Positions 33,691-42,378 of a stretch of DNA of 64,000 nucleotides are shown in pieces. The DNA lies in NCBI GenBank assembly GCA_964393795.1, contig CAYMWA010000002.1:1-64000 (forward strand). Direction: 5' to 3'. Numbering within the stretch: the first letter of the stretch is position 1; every line of letters starts with the position of its first letter. Source of the stretch: Chryseosolibacter sp964393795. Its GTDB lineage: Bacteria > Bacteroidota > Bacteroidia > Cytophagales > Cyclobacteriaceae. The notes under the pieces were generated by a model. It was not told where the DNA came from. It did no database searches and was given only the letters and a program-made list of their open reading frames with translations. A program made the position numbers and the translations under genes.

Positions 33691-35811
33691 CTACGACAGG
33701 GTTTGATAGACGATCCAGGCCGAAATATAGGCCAGTCCGGTCATATAGAACAACTGAATCATCGGCCATTTCCAACCACCTGTCTCGCGATAGACGACGG
33801 CAAGCGTGCTCATGCACTGCATCGCAAACAAATAGAAGATAAGCAGCGAAAATCCAACGGCAGGTGTGAACCGCGGGCCGCCGGTCTCGGGATTGATCTC
33901 CTGTCTCATCCGGCTCTTAATGGTGGTGTCGCTTTCATCGTCACCGCTTCCGATGCTGTAGATGGTTGCCATCGTGCCCACGAACACCTCGCGGGCGGCA
34001 AAGGAAGTGACCAACGCGATACCAATTTTCCAATCATAGCCCAATGGACGGATGGCGGGTTCCAGTGCTTTTCCAATTACGCCTGCATACGAATTTTCAA
34101 GTTTGTACGCGGCAATCCGGTCGTCGAGATCGGCACTGCTCAGCGATTCACTGCCCGAGGCGGCCAGCACATTTTCGCGGGCGTTGGCCAACCGGTCGCC
34201 CGGTCCGTAGCTGGCAAGTACCCAGAGTATGATCGAGATGGCCATGATAATTTTGCCAGCCTCCAGAACGAAGGCCTTCGTTTTTTCGATAATCGTGTAA
34301 CCGACGTTGGACCACTTCGGCAAGCGATAGGTGGGCAATTCCATGATGAGGAAGCTACGCTCTTTTACGCGGATAATCTGCTTCATGACCCATGCGGACC
34401 CGATGGCTGCCACAAACCCCAAGAGGTAGAGTGCCATCAGGGCAATCCCCTGGAGATTGAAGAACCCGAGTGCCTTTTGATCGGGCACAATGAGGGCGAT
34501 AAGGATGGTGAACACCGGCAGCCGCGCCGAACAGCTCATCAACGGCGTGACGAAAATGGTGATCATGCGCTCTTTCCAGTTATCAATCGTCCGGGTAGCC
34601 ATGATGGCGGGGATCGCACAGGCGACACCTGACATCAGCGGGACGACACTCTTGCCGTTCAGGCCGAACCGCCGCATGAGCTTATCCATCAGAAAGACAA
34701 CCCGGGCCATATAGCCGCTCTCTTCCAGTACCGATATGAAAGCAAACAGAATGGCAATCTGCGGCACGAAGATGACAATACCTCCGATACCCGGAATGAT
34801 GCCGTCAGCCAGGAGGCTTGTTAGCGGGCCATCAGGAAGAAGCGTGTGCAGATACGATGACAAATCCGAGAACAGCATGTCGATCATGTCCATCGGCACG
34901 GTCGCCCATGCGAAGATCGCCTGGAACATCAGGAACAAAATTCCGAAAAAGATCAGGTAGCCCCAGACTTTGTGCGTGAGGGCCTTGTCAAGTCGGCGCG
35001 AATAGTTTTTCCAGGAAAGATCACTTTGGGAAAGTGTAACTTCGTTGAGGAGATCCTGAATGAACGTATAGCGCTGGATCGTTTCAGCGCCCTGAAATTT
35101 ACCCGGCGTGAACTGGTACTCCGCGCGAATCTCATCAACGGTTTCCCGGTCTTTTTTTGGAAGGAATTTCAGCGACTCCGGTTGCTCGAGAAATTGGTAG
35201 GCCTCGTAGTCGTTGTCGACGCCGAGCGTTTGGCGAACGGCCTTCACCGGCGCCTTTGCCTCTTCCCAAATCTTGAACACGGGACGGGGAGGCAGGGCCA
35301 TCGGCGCGACAATCGCTTTCTTGAGTTCTTCTATTCCCACACCCATTCGCGCGTTGATGGGAATGACGGGTATGCGAAGTTTTTTTGACAGCGTCTGAAT
35401 ATCGTAGGCGATGCCGGCGCGCGCGACAAGGTCCATCATGTTGAGGGCCAGGATCACCGGAAGCCCGATGTCCATGATTTGCGTCAGCAGAAGCAAGCCG
35501 CGCTTGAGGTTGGTGGCATCTGCCATCACCACAACCTTGTCCGGTGTGGCGGGACCATGGTGGTCAAGTAAGATTTCCGATACGATGCGCTCGTCAAGGC
35601 TGCGCGGGTAGATACTGTAAACGCCGGGCAAGTCGATCACTTCCAGGGTGGAGCCGTCCGGAAGGGTTGTGAATCCCACCCGCTTTTCTACTGTAACACC
35701 GGGAAAGTTGCCGATTTTCTGCTTGAGCCCGGTGAGTTGATTAAAAAGGGATGATTTGCCGGAGTTGGGATTACCTACCAACGCAACTTTCTGCCGCCTC
35801 GAGATTGCCAT
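33691..35811 (-). CDS. feoB: Ferrous iron transport protein B
   Basis: A 706-residue Fe2+ transporter with an N-terminal GTPase domain. G1 is GNPNSGKSS (about 13-21), G3 is DLPGVYS, G4 is LNMMD near 130, followed by a helical linker to residue 270 or so. The C-terminal part has Gate-type membrane helices including the LMSGVACAIPAIMATRTI and CSARLPVFTILIALI segments with conserved cysteines. Its ATG overlaps the feoA stop by one base (TAATG), implying coupled translation. It begins the run that includes the HEAT-cyclophilin, purK and purE genes. Confidence 0.97.
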   Translation of the reverse strand: MAISRRQKVALVGNPNSGKSSLFNQLTGLKQKIGNFPGVTVEKRVGFTTLPDGSTLEVIDLPGVYSIYPRSLDERIVSEILLDHHGPATPDKVVVMADATNLKRGLLLLTQIMDIGLPVILALNMMDLVARAGIAYDIQTLSKKLRIPVIPINARMGVGIEELKKAIVAPMALPPRPVFKIWEEAKAPVKAVRQTLGVDNDYEAYQFLEQPESLKFLPKKDRETVDEIRAEYQFTPGKFQGAETIQRYTFIQDLLNEVTLSQSDLSWKNYSRRLDKALTHKVWGYLIFFGILFLMFQAIFAWATVPMDMIDMLFSDLSSYLHTLLPDGPLTSLLADGIIPGIGGIVIFVPQIAILFAFISVLEESGYMARVVFLMDKLMRRFGLNGKSVVPLMSGVACAIPAIMATRTIDNWKERMITIFVTPLMSCSARLPVFTILIALIVPDQKALGFFNLQGIALMALYLLGFVAAIGSAWVMKQIIRVKERSFLIMELPTYRLPKWSNVGYTIIEKTKAFVLEAGKIIMAISIILWVLASYGPGDRLANARENVLAASGSESLSSADLDDRIAAYKLENSYAGVIGKALEPAIRPLGYDWKIGIALVTSFAAREVFVGTMATIYSIGSGDDESDTTIKSRMRQEINPETGGPRFTPAVGFSLLIFYLFAMQCMSTLAVVYRETGGWKWPMIQLFYMTGLAYISAWIVYQTLS

Positions 35812-36044
35812 TAACTAACGATTGAAATGGTCGCGGCCTCTTCAATTCTCAGGGAGAGCTCGTAACCGGAAACACTGATACACACCGGATCTCCAAAAGG
35901 AGCTGTGAAATTAAATCGCACCGGAATCCCCGGAAGACACCCCATCTCCATGAGTTTAACTGACAGGTATTCGTCCGTAAAGCCTGAAATAATGGCGACA
36001 TCGCCGGGTTGCATTTCAGATACTTTTGTTGGATGTGGGGTCAT
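35811..36044 (-). CDS. feoA: Ferrous iron transport protein A
   Basis: A 77-residue SH3-like cytoplasmic protein that supports FeoB function. The family pattern is visible in GDVAIISGFTDEYLSVKLMEMGCLPG and the later PFGDPVCISVSGYELSLRIEEA; only the shorter ends are quoted as one motif each (VKLMEMGCLPG, GYELSLRIEEA). The gene is first in the feo operon, just after a good promoter and a palindrome, and overlaps feoB by one base. Length is typical of FeoA. Confidence 0.94.
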   Translation of the reverse strand: MTPHPTKVSEMQPGDVAIISGFTDEYLSVKLMEMGCLPGIPVRFNFTAPFGDPVCISVSGYELSLRIEEAATISIVS

Positions 36045-36050
36045 GTCTTA

Positions 36051-36067
36051 TTTAGATTAAATTTAAA
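36051..36067. promoter_or_regulatory. Palindromic operator at the feoAB transcription start
   Basis: TTTAGATT-A-AATTTAAA is an 8-1-8 inverted repeat with one mismatch. It covers about +2 to +18 of the predicted feoAB transcript and ends 6 bases before the feoA start, a classic repressor position. An iron-dependent repressor of the DtxR or Fur type is the natural candidate, inferred only from context. Confidence 0.5.
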
Positions 36068-36072
36068 CAAGG

Positions 36073-36103
36073 CAAAGATATGGGCGATTCCTGTCCTGTG
36101 CAA
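36073..36103 (-). promoter_or_regulatory. Promoter of feoAB
   Basis: On the minus strand TTG (36103-36101), 20-base spacer and TATCTTTG (36080-36073) fit the Bacteroidota consensus. Transcription would start near 36069, giving a 25-base leader with the palindrome inside it. Confidence 0.6.
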
Positions 36104-36150
36104 TGATTTGGCTCAGTATTGTGTTGACCTGAAAGGAAACTACTTGTCCG

Positions 36151-36321
36151 ATGCGCACGAAAAAAGAAAACAAACCGAAACCCCCGAAAGAGGCACCGAA
36201 TCCACCGGCGCGCCCCGCAAATGAACCGGCCGGCGCAGCGGTCGAACAGCGCGAAGATGACCGGGACGACTACGGCGGGTTTCCCGACCGTGACCTCAAG
36301 AAAAATCTCGGATGCGGCTAG
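36151..36321 (+). CDS. Small conserved-looking protein, 56 aa, C-terminal DRDLKKNLGCG motif
   Basis: A 57-codon frame from ATG 36151 to TAG. The product is basic and proline-rich at first (MRTKKENKPKPPKEAPNPPA), then acidic (EDDRDDYGGF), and ends FPDRDLKKNLGCG. I recall this end from short Bacteroidota hypothetical proteins, which supports it as a real gene; this memory was not checked. It has no signal peptide or membrane segment. It diverges from feoAB, so its promoter region overlaps that of feo, and it converges on murF-alr with 9 bases between stops. Function unknown. Confidence 0.6.
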   Translation: MRTKKENKPKPPKEAPNPPARPANEPAGAAVEQREDDRDDYGGFPDRDLKKNLGCG

Positions 36322-36330
36322 CACGGCGAC

Positions 36331-38754
36331 TCAAATGCTTTCTGCCGTAAAGACGCGCTTTACGCGTTCACTTGTATTCGTCAGAATCTCATAGGGAATC
36401 GTGTGGATGCTTTCGGCCAGCCCCTCAATAGGAAGGTCTTTTCCAAAAACAATGGCTTCGTCACCCTCCCGTGCCGGAATGCCGGTAATATCGACCATGG
36501 TCATGTCCATGCACACATTGCCAACGACAGGTGCCGGTTTTCCATGCACCAATACCTGTCCGACTCCCTGACTAAAGGCCCGGCTGAACCCGTCGGCGTA
36601 GCCAATAGCAACGGTGGCGATGGTAAGCGGCTTGTCTGCCGTTCCCTTACGTCCGTAGCCAATACTCTCGCCTGTGGCAACGTGCCTGATTTGGGAGATG
36701 ATGGTCTTGAGTGTCGCAACAGGTCTCAGGTTGTGTCCCGACCGTGTCGGATCGATGCCGTAGAGCCCGATGCCGAGTCGCACCATGTCGAACTGGAACT
36801 CCGGTAAGCGCAGGATGCCCGGCGTATTCAGGATATGGTATAGTGGACGTGCCGGAAGTTCGGCCGCGATCGCATCGGCGATGGACTTGAATCGTTCGGC
36901 CTGGGTCTTTGAAAACGCATCGTGAACCGCCTCATCGGCACCCGCCAGGTGGCTGAAGATGGAGGCCACATGAAGGTTGCGGTGTTCTTTCAGCAATGCG
37001 ATCAACCCGGCCACTTGATCGACATCGAAACCGAGCCGTCGCATGCCGGTGTCGATCTTGATGTGGATGCTGCACGGCCTGTTGTCCAGGAAACGGATGA
37101 GGCTTTTGAGGATCCGGAAGCTGTACACTTCAGGCTCAAGCCTGTATCGCGACATGGCCTCGAATCCCTCTTCGGCGGGATTCATCACCATGATGGGTAA
37201 ATCGATGTTGTTCTTTCTGAGCTCGACACCTTCGTCCGCATAAGCGACACCCAGATAGTCGATGCGATGGTACTGCAGCACGTTGGCAATTTCCACGCTG
37301 CCGCTTCCATACGCGAAAGCCTTCACCATCGCCATAATCCTCGTTTCCGGTTGCAGGCGGCTCTTGAAATAATGAAGGTTGTGCACGAGGGCGCCGAGAT
37401 CGATCTCCATGACAGTACCGTGAACCTTTCGCTGGATGTGGTTGACGATCTTTTCGAATGAAAAGACTCTTGCGCCTTTGACAAGAATCGCCTCATCCTG
37501 TAATGTGGAGAAATCAAAGTCCGTTAGAAAATCTTCGGTCGAGCGATAGAAAATCGAATCGGAAGGGAATTGTTCCTGATGGGCAAAGAGCACCGGTCCT
37601 ATACCGACGAAGTGATCAATGTGCGCAGCCGAAACAAGCGACGCCATTCGCCTGACCACCTCCAGCGCCGAAAGTCCTGACTGATGGATGTCGGACAAAA
37701 TCACTCGCTTTCTTTGCTTTTGCTTTTGTTGTGAAAGAAAATCCAGACTTATCTGCAATCCGGCCAGATCGTTGTTGTATGTGTCGTCGATGATCTGGCA
37801 TTGGTTAATCCCTTCCTTGATCTCCAGGCGCATGGGGATGGCGCGCAGCGATTGGACACGCGACTGAATTTCTTCCGGGGAAAGGCCAAAGTATAGCATC
37901 ACCGCAACGCAGTGAAAGCAGTTCTCGATCGATGCAGGATCGGAGAAAGGAAGCGTAAGGTCAAACGACTTACCGTTGGTGATTATCGTATAGCCGCCCG
38001 ACGCTTTGGCTATTTGGATGGTCGCACTTTCCTGGGCGCCCCACGAAAGACCACTTATGCCCGCCTCGCGGATGGCCTGGTCAATCGCCGTATGATCCTT
38101 GCAGTATACGACGACCTTTGACCCGGCGAAGAGCCGGAGTTTCTCCCGGATCTTTTCGTCGGTATTGCCAAAACCTTCATCATGTGCTGAACCGATGTTG
38201 GTGAACACACCAATGGTGGGGCGTAATATCTTTTGCAACCGGGCCATCTCTCCTGTGGTTGAGATCCCGGCTTCGAAGATGCCAAGCGTATGGTATGCTT
38301 GCAGCTGCCACACGGAAAGCGGCACTCCGAGTTGCGAATTGTAGCTTGCGGGGTTCTTGGCAATCTTAAAGTCTGGAGAAAGCAGCTGGTACAGCCATTC
38401 TTTGACAATCGTCTTTCCGTTACTGCCAGTCACCGCGATCACCGGCGCGTCGGTCTCCTGCCGATGAACCGATGCGATATCCTGAATAGCGCTGATGGAA
38501 GAAGCTACCTGCAACACGTTGGCATCACCACCGATCGCCACCGGTTTTTCGACGACAAACTGTCGAACACCGGCTTCATACAAAGCGTCGACGAACTGGT
38601 GCCCATCGTGGTGTAAGCCGTTGATCGCAAAAAACACAGCGCCCTCCGACACCAGCGCCTTCCGGCTGTCGGTCAGGAGATGGGTGACGGGCCGGTCCCC
38701 GAAATGCTGAAGGATTTTGCCGCCGGTGATTCCGGGGAGTTGCGAAAAGAGCAT
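36331..38754 (-). CDS. murF-alr: Bifunctional UDP-MurNAc-tripeptide:D-Ala-D-Ala ligase / alanine racemase
   Basis: An 807-residue fusion. The N-terminal part (about 1-430) is MurF-like, with the ATP-binding motif TGSNGKTIVKEW near residue 112 and the Mur ligase C-terminal domain. The C-terminal part (about 440-807) is alanine racemase, with MVKAFAYGSG holding the PLP lysine near 470, GMRRLGF, TIATVAIGYADGFSR, and GNVCMDMTMVDIT with the tyrosine/cofactor region. Together they would make D-Ala and add D-Ala-D-Ala to the peptidoglycan precursor. The fusion is common in Bacteroidota. The 'K-T-I' after the Walker lysine deviates from GKTT of classical MurF, a mild oddity. Confidence 0.94.
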   Translation of the reverse strand: MLFSQLPGITGGKILQHFGDRPVTHLLTDSRKALVSEGAVFFAINGLHHDGHQFVDALYEAGVRQFVVEKPVAIGGDANVLQVASSISAIQDIASVHRQETDAPVIAVTGSNGKTIVKEWLYQLLSPDFKIAKNPASYNSQLGVPLSVWQLQAYHTLGIFEAGISTTGEMARLQKILRPTIGVFTNIGSAHDEGFGNTDEKIREKLRLFAGSKVVVYCKDHTAIDQAIREAGISGLSWGAQESATIQIAKASGGYTIITNGKSFDLTLPFSDPASIENCFHCVAVMLYFGLSPEEIQSRVQSLRAIPMRLEIKEGINQCQIIDDTYNNDLAGLQISLDFLSQQKQKQRKRVILSDIHQSGLSALEVVRRMASLVSAAHIDHFVGIGPVLFAHQEQFPSDSIFYRSTEDFLTDFDFSTLQDEAILVKGARVFSFEKIVNHIQRKVHGTVMEIDLGALVHNLHYFKSRLQPETRIMAMVKAFAYGSGSVEIANVLQYHRIDYLGVAYADEGVELRKNNIDLPIMVMNPAEEGFEAMSRYRLEPEVYSFRILKSLIRFLDNRPCSIHIKIDTGMRRLGFDVDQVAGLIALLKEHRNLHVASIFSHLAGADEAVHDAFSKTQAERFKSIADAIAAELPARPLYHILNTPGILRLPEFQFDMVRLGIGLYGIDPTRSGHNLRPVATLKTIISQIRHVATGESIGYGRKGTADKPLTIATVAIGYADGFSRAFSQGVGQVLVHGKPAPVVGNVCMDMTMVDITGIPAREGDEAIVFGKDLPIEGLAESIHTIPYEILTNTSERVKRVFTAESI

Positions 38755-38909
38755 GGCGCAAAAATCAGAAACTTTTGATGCTTTCGGTGCAGAAGGGCAT
38801 AAAAGTTGCGGCTATTTCAGGTAGGTGCCCTTGATTATCCGGGTTTATTTCGTATTATTCGACGTTTTATTTCAAAATATATTGACGAAACCTGCTTTTG
38901 CCGAAGTTC

Positions 38910-39275
38910 ATGAAGGGTTTGCTTCCACATATGCTGTTCTGCGCCGTCTTGCTGACGGTCTGTGCAACGGCCGCCCAGGCGCAGGATGCGGGGATGTCTG
39001 ATGTGGAAATCGTCGATGAAGCCCACACCGGCAGCAAGGTCATCTATGCACCCGGCGAAGACCTTCGATATGTGCCTCAGGGCAGCGCGGTAGTCAAACC
39101 AAGTGATTCTGTTTACCTCCAGATACAGGACTTTCCGATGCAACAGGCAACCATGAGGCCTCCGGAAGATCCTTCGTCGAAAGAATCTGAGAAGTCAAAG
39201 GACGATTCAATTCTCACCTTCAACTTTCTGTACTACATCATTCAGAAGTACAAGTTGCAGGATATCATCGACTGA
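38910..39275 (+). CDS. Secreted hypothetical protein (about 121 aa)
   Basis: From ATG 38910 the product has a signal peptide (LLPHMLFCAVLLTVCATAAQAQ). An upstream TTG would add four residues. The mature protein is acidic with no repeats, and its C-terminal FNFLYYIIQKYKLQDIID is a hydrophobic-amphipathic segment that could be a membrane or partner-binding helix. No family recognised. It is divergent from murF-alr and stands 100 bases before the TonB receptor gene. Confidence 0.6.
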   Translation: MKGLLPHMLFCAVLLTVCATAAQAQDAGMSDVEIVDEAHTGSKVIYAPGEDLRYVPQGSAVVKPSDSVYLQIQDFPMQQATMRPPEDPSSKESEKSKDDSILTFNFLYYIIQKYKLQDIID

Positions 39276-39351
39276 CCTGCCCGTCAACCGTTCAACACTC
39301 TCTTTCTTGAACATTATGCAGCGTGTTTCCCATTTTTGCATATACTTTCTA

Positions 39352-39372
39352 TATTGCAACGTTGTTGCATAA
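39352..39372. promoter_or_regulatory. Inverted repeat TGCAAC-N3-GTTGCA upstream of TonB receptor (Zur/Fur-box-like)
   Basis: TGCAAC (39355-39360) and GTTGCA (39364-39369) are separated by three bases; extending the arms to 9 bases leaves two mismatches. It ends a few bases before the GTG at 39377. The shape resembles Zur-type operators and the gene pair behind it looks like zinc uptake, so a zinc-responsive repressor is plausible but inferred. Confidence 0.4.
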
Positions 39373-39376
39373 AGCT

Positions 39377-41773
39377 GTGTTGAGATTCGTCCGCCTTTAC
39401 TTCCTTCTGATACTATTTTCGGCCCTCGCCCCAGCAGCGCGCGCACAGACGTGTTCGGACGCTTTGGCGGGTGTTATTGCCGATGAGCAAGGCGGACCGT
39501 TGCCGGGCGCGGTGATCACCGTGGAGGAAAACGGTCTTCAGGCTATTTCGGATGCCAATGGCTCATTTCGATTGTCGGGATTTTGTCCGGGAAGCTATTC
39601 CCTTCGCATTACCTTTATCGGATACGAACCGCTGACGCGGTCGGTGACGGTTCCGCAGCAGCGAGCGCTCACCTTACGGCTACAGCCATCGGAGACGATG
39701 CTCGAAGATGTGACCGTGGAAGCGCATCGGGCGTCGAAGAGCGCGACACAAACAGTAGCCACCCTGCACACAGATGAACTTCAGAATTTGCATGGAAAAC
39801 CGCTTGGGGAATCGCTTAAGGAGATCCCCGGTGTAAATGCGTTGCAGACAGGGCCATCGATTTTCAAGCCTGTGATCGACGGCCTTCACAGTCAGCGCAT
39901 ACTGATCCTGAATAACGGCATCCGGCAGGAGGGCCAGCAATGGGGTGTGGAGCATGCGCCTGAAATTGACCCGTTTATCGCCTCCGAGATTGTGGTGCTG
40001 AAGGGTGCTGAAACGGTGCGATACGGGTCGGCTGCTATGGGTGGCGTGATCATCATCAATCCGCCACCGTTGCACGAGACGAAAAAAGTAGGGGGCGAAT
40101 TGAATCTCGGCTTGATGTCGAACAACCGGATGGGGGTATTTTCCGGATTGGTGGAAGGCAATCTCGCCGCAGAGTCCAGGTGGAGCTGGCGGCTCCAGAG
40201 TTCCGTCAAGAAGGGTGGGGATTATCATACGCCCGACTATAATCTTTCGAACACCGGTGTCGAGGAATTCAATTTTTCGGGCGCTTTGGGTTTTAAGGAC
40301 GAAGGCAGAGGACTTGAATTTTACCTCAGCAGCTTCAATTCCGAAACCGCTATATTGAGGGCGGCACATACAGGCAACCTCGATGACCTTTGGCGCTCAA
40401 TCTCTACGGAACGTCCGTGGTACATCGATGATTTCAGTTACACGCTGGACCCACCACGGCAGGAGACAAGACACCATCTGCTAAAGGTCAGCGGCTACCA
40501 GCAGATCAAAGGCCTTGGGAAGCTGACGATGCTTTACGGCGGACAATACGACGATCGTCAGGAGTTTGACATCCGGCGCTCAGGAAGGAGCGCTCGACCT
40601 TCTCTTTCGCTCAACCTCTTGAGCCATGTCCTCGATGTATCGGTTGATCACGCTCACGCCACACACAGTGGGAGCTTTGGCATTAACGGGACATTAAAAG
40701 TAAATCGAAACGATACAGAGTCAACGGGTGTGCGACCATTGCTGCCCGATTTTCGTCAGGCGTCTGCCGGCGTGTTCGTGTTGGAAAAATGGAAGAACGA
40801 CAACCTGATTTTGGAGGGAGGCCTGCGGTATGATTTTCAGCACCTGCAGGTACTTACCTTCATCCAAAATCAGCAATTGATCAAGCCTCGTTTCAATTTC
40901 AGCTTTCTGTCGGGCACCCTTGGCGCTACGGTCCTGTTCAGTCCGAAATGGCGGCTGTTGTCAAATTTGGGAATTTCGTCGCGGCCCCCACATGTCAGCG
41001 AACTGTATAGTGAAGGCCTGCACCACGGAACCGCTTCCATTGAAGAAGGATTGATGCGTCAGGGCGGCAACGTCAATACGGAACAATCGACGATTAACAA
41101 CGAGCATTCGCGCAAGTGGATCAATACCCTTCAGTACACTGGTGAGAAGCTTTCGGTCGACTTCTCAGTCTACTACAACGCCATCAACAACTATGTGTAT
41201 TTACGGCCGATGGGTACGCGTTTTACCGTCCGTGGATTTTTTCCGGTCTTTAGATACGAGCAAACGGATGCCGTGCTTGCGGGCAGTGATGCAGCGGTAA
41301 AGTGGGCGATCAGTGAGAAGTTTTCCTTCAGCAGCAAGTTCTCCTACATCTACGCGAAGGACAAAGTAAAGAACGATGTAGTGATCTATATTCCACCAGC
41401 CCAATGGGAAAACGGATTGAGTTTCACCCTCCCTGCGCTTGGTAAGCTGAAGGACTTCCGCGCGGGCATCAGTGTCCCGCTGACCTTCCGCCAGAACAGG
41501 GCACCCGAAGCTGTCGATCCGCGTAGCATTGATGAAGGAGATGTGCCGGACCGGGTTTTTGATTTTGCGCCGGCACCCAGGGGCTATGCGCTGCTCAATG
41601 CCAATATCGGGTTCAAATGGCCTGTTGGCGACCATATGCTTGGCATCTCACTCACAGGCGAAAATATTCTCAACGCCCGGTACCGGAACTACATGAATCG
41701 ACTGCGCTACTATGCAGACGACATCGGCTCGAATTTTATACTGCGCGTATCGTATAACTTCCTTTCACACTAA
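39377..41773 (+). CDS. TonB-dependent receptor with CarboxypepD_reg-like domain, probable zinc uptake
   Basis: About 798 residues from GTG 39377, which leaves signal MLRFVRLYFLLILFSALAP ending ARAQ; a GTG at 39323 would overlap the palindrome. A carboxypeptidase-regulatory-like domain follows (about 30-105), then the plug (LGESLKEIPGVNALQTG, GAETVRYGSAAMGGVI) and a 22-stranded barrel ending in YNFLSH. Histidine-rich loops (DVSVDHAHATHS; GLHHGTASIEEG) and RPPHVSELYS resemble ZnuD-type zinc receptors. A lipoprotein gene starts 2 bases later. The zinc substrate is inferred. Confidence 0.88.
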   Translation: MLRFVRLYFLLILFSALAPAARAQTCSDALAGVIADEQGGPLPGAVITVEENGLQAISDANGSFRLSGFCPGSYSLRITFIGYEPLTRSVTVPQQRALTLRLQPSETMLEDVTVEAHRASKSATQTVATLHTDELQNLHGKPLGESLKEIPGVNALQTGPSIFKPVIDGLHSQRILILNNGIRQEGQQWGVEHAPEIDPFIASEIVVLKGAETVRYGSAAMGGVIIINPPPLHETKKVGGELNLGLMSNNRMGVFSGLVEGNLAAESRWSWRLQSSVKKGGDYHTPDYNLSNTGVEEFNFSGALGFKDEGRGLEFYLSSFNSETAILRAAHTGNLDDLWRSISTERPWYIDDFSYTLDPPRQETRHHLLKVSGYQQIKGLGKLTMLYGGQYDDRQEFDIRRSGRSARPSLSLNLLSHVLDVSVDHAHATHSGSFGINGTLKVNRNDTESTGVRPLLPDFRQASAGVFVLEKWKNDNLILEGGLRYDFQHLQVLTFIQNQQLIKPRFNFSFLSGTLGATVLFSPKWRLLSNLGISSRPPHVSELYSEGLHHGTASIEEGLMRQGGNVNTEQSTINNEHSRKWINTLQYTGEKLSVDFSVYYNAINNYVYLRPMGTRFTVRGFFPVFRYEQTDAVLAGSDAAVKWAISEKFSFSSKFSYIYAKDKVKNDVVIYIPPAQWENGLSFTLPALGKLKDFRAGISVPLTFRQNRAPEAVDPRSIDEGDVPDRVFDFAPAPRGYALLNANIGFKWPVGDHMLGISLTGENILNARYRNYMNRLRYYADDIGSNFILRVSYNFLSH

Positions 41774-41775
41774 CC

Positions 41776-42339
41776 ATGACCAATACATTCATCCACCTTA
41801 GGCGCGAGTGGCCAGCCATGCTGATGTTGTTTTCCGGGCTCCTCCTGACCGGCTGTAAAAGCGAAGATCCGAAACCGGTCAACGAAGAGGAGGTGATCAC
41901 CACTGTTGAAGTGACGCTTGTGCCCGATGACGGCGGTGCTACCGTGACGCTAAAATTTTTCGATGAGGATGGTGAGTTTGGAAGTATTGCACCGGTAACA
42001 ACGATCAGCGGGCCGCTTAAAGCCGGCGCGACCTACGCGGGAGCGATCACATTGCTCAACGAGACACTTGAACCTGCTGAAAGTGTTTCCGATGAGGTTG
42101 CAGAAGAGGCAGACGCACATCTCTTTTGCTATACCACGAGCAACGTTGAAGTGGCTTATTCGGATCAAGATGCAAACGGGTTGCCTATCGGGTTGCTGAC
42201 GACATGGACAGCGGGTGCTGCCGGGAACGCAGAGGTGGAAATCGTGTTGCGTCATCAGCCCGGGACGAAAGATGGGAAGTGCCCCGGCACGGGCGAGACC
42301 GACGTTCAGGTGACTTTCCCATTGCAGGTCGTGGAGTAG
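41776..42339 (+). CDS. Lipoprotein of the TonB-receptor-linked beta-sandwich family
   Basis: A 187-residue lipoprotein (LFSGLLLTGCKSED). I recognise it from Bacteroidota genomes, where it is sometimes named 'type 1 periplasmic binding fold superfamily protein' and follows a TonB receptor. The mature part is acidic and made of strands, with the family segments EEEVITTVEVTLVPDDGG, GAITLLNETLEPAESVSDEV and AEEADAHLFCYTT. It begins 2 bases after the receptor stop and should act as its surface-exposed or periplasmic partner in uptake. No enzymatic motif is seen. Confidence 0.8.
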   Translation: MTNTFIHLRREWPAMLMLFSGLLLTGCKSEDPKPVNEEEVITTVEVTLVPDDGGATVTLKFFDEDGEFGSIAPVTTISGPLKAGATYAGAITLLNETLEPAESVSDEVAEEADAHLFCYTTSNVEVAYSDQDANGLPIGLLTTWTAGAAGNAEVEIVLRHQPGTKDGKCPGTGETDVQVTFPLQVVE

Positions 42340-42378
42340 GGATGACCATGCACGCAACAGACGTGCAGGGGCGCCGCG

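Noticed and set aside
33703..34632. Plus-strand frame of 309 codons
   Set aside because: It runs antisense to feoB, whose GTPase and gate motifs are intact; no domain is seen in the reverse frame.
39680..40369. Minus-strand frame of 229 codons
   Set aside because: Antisense to the TonB receptor plug and barrel; no domain is recognised.
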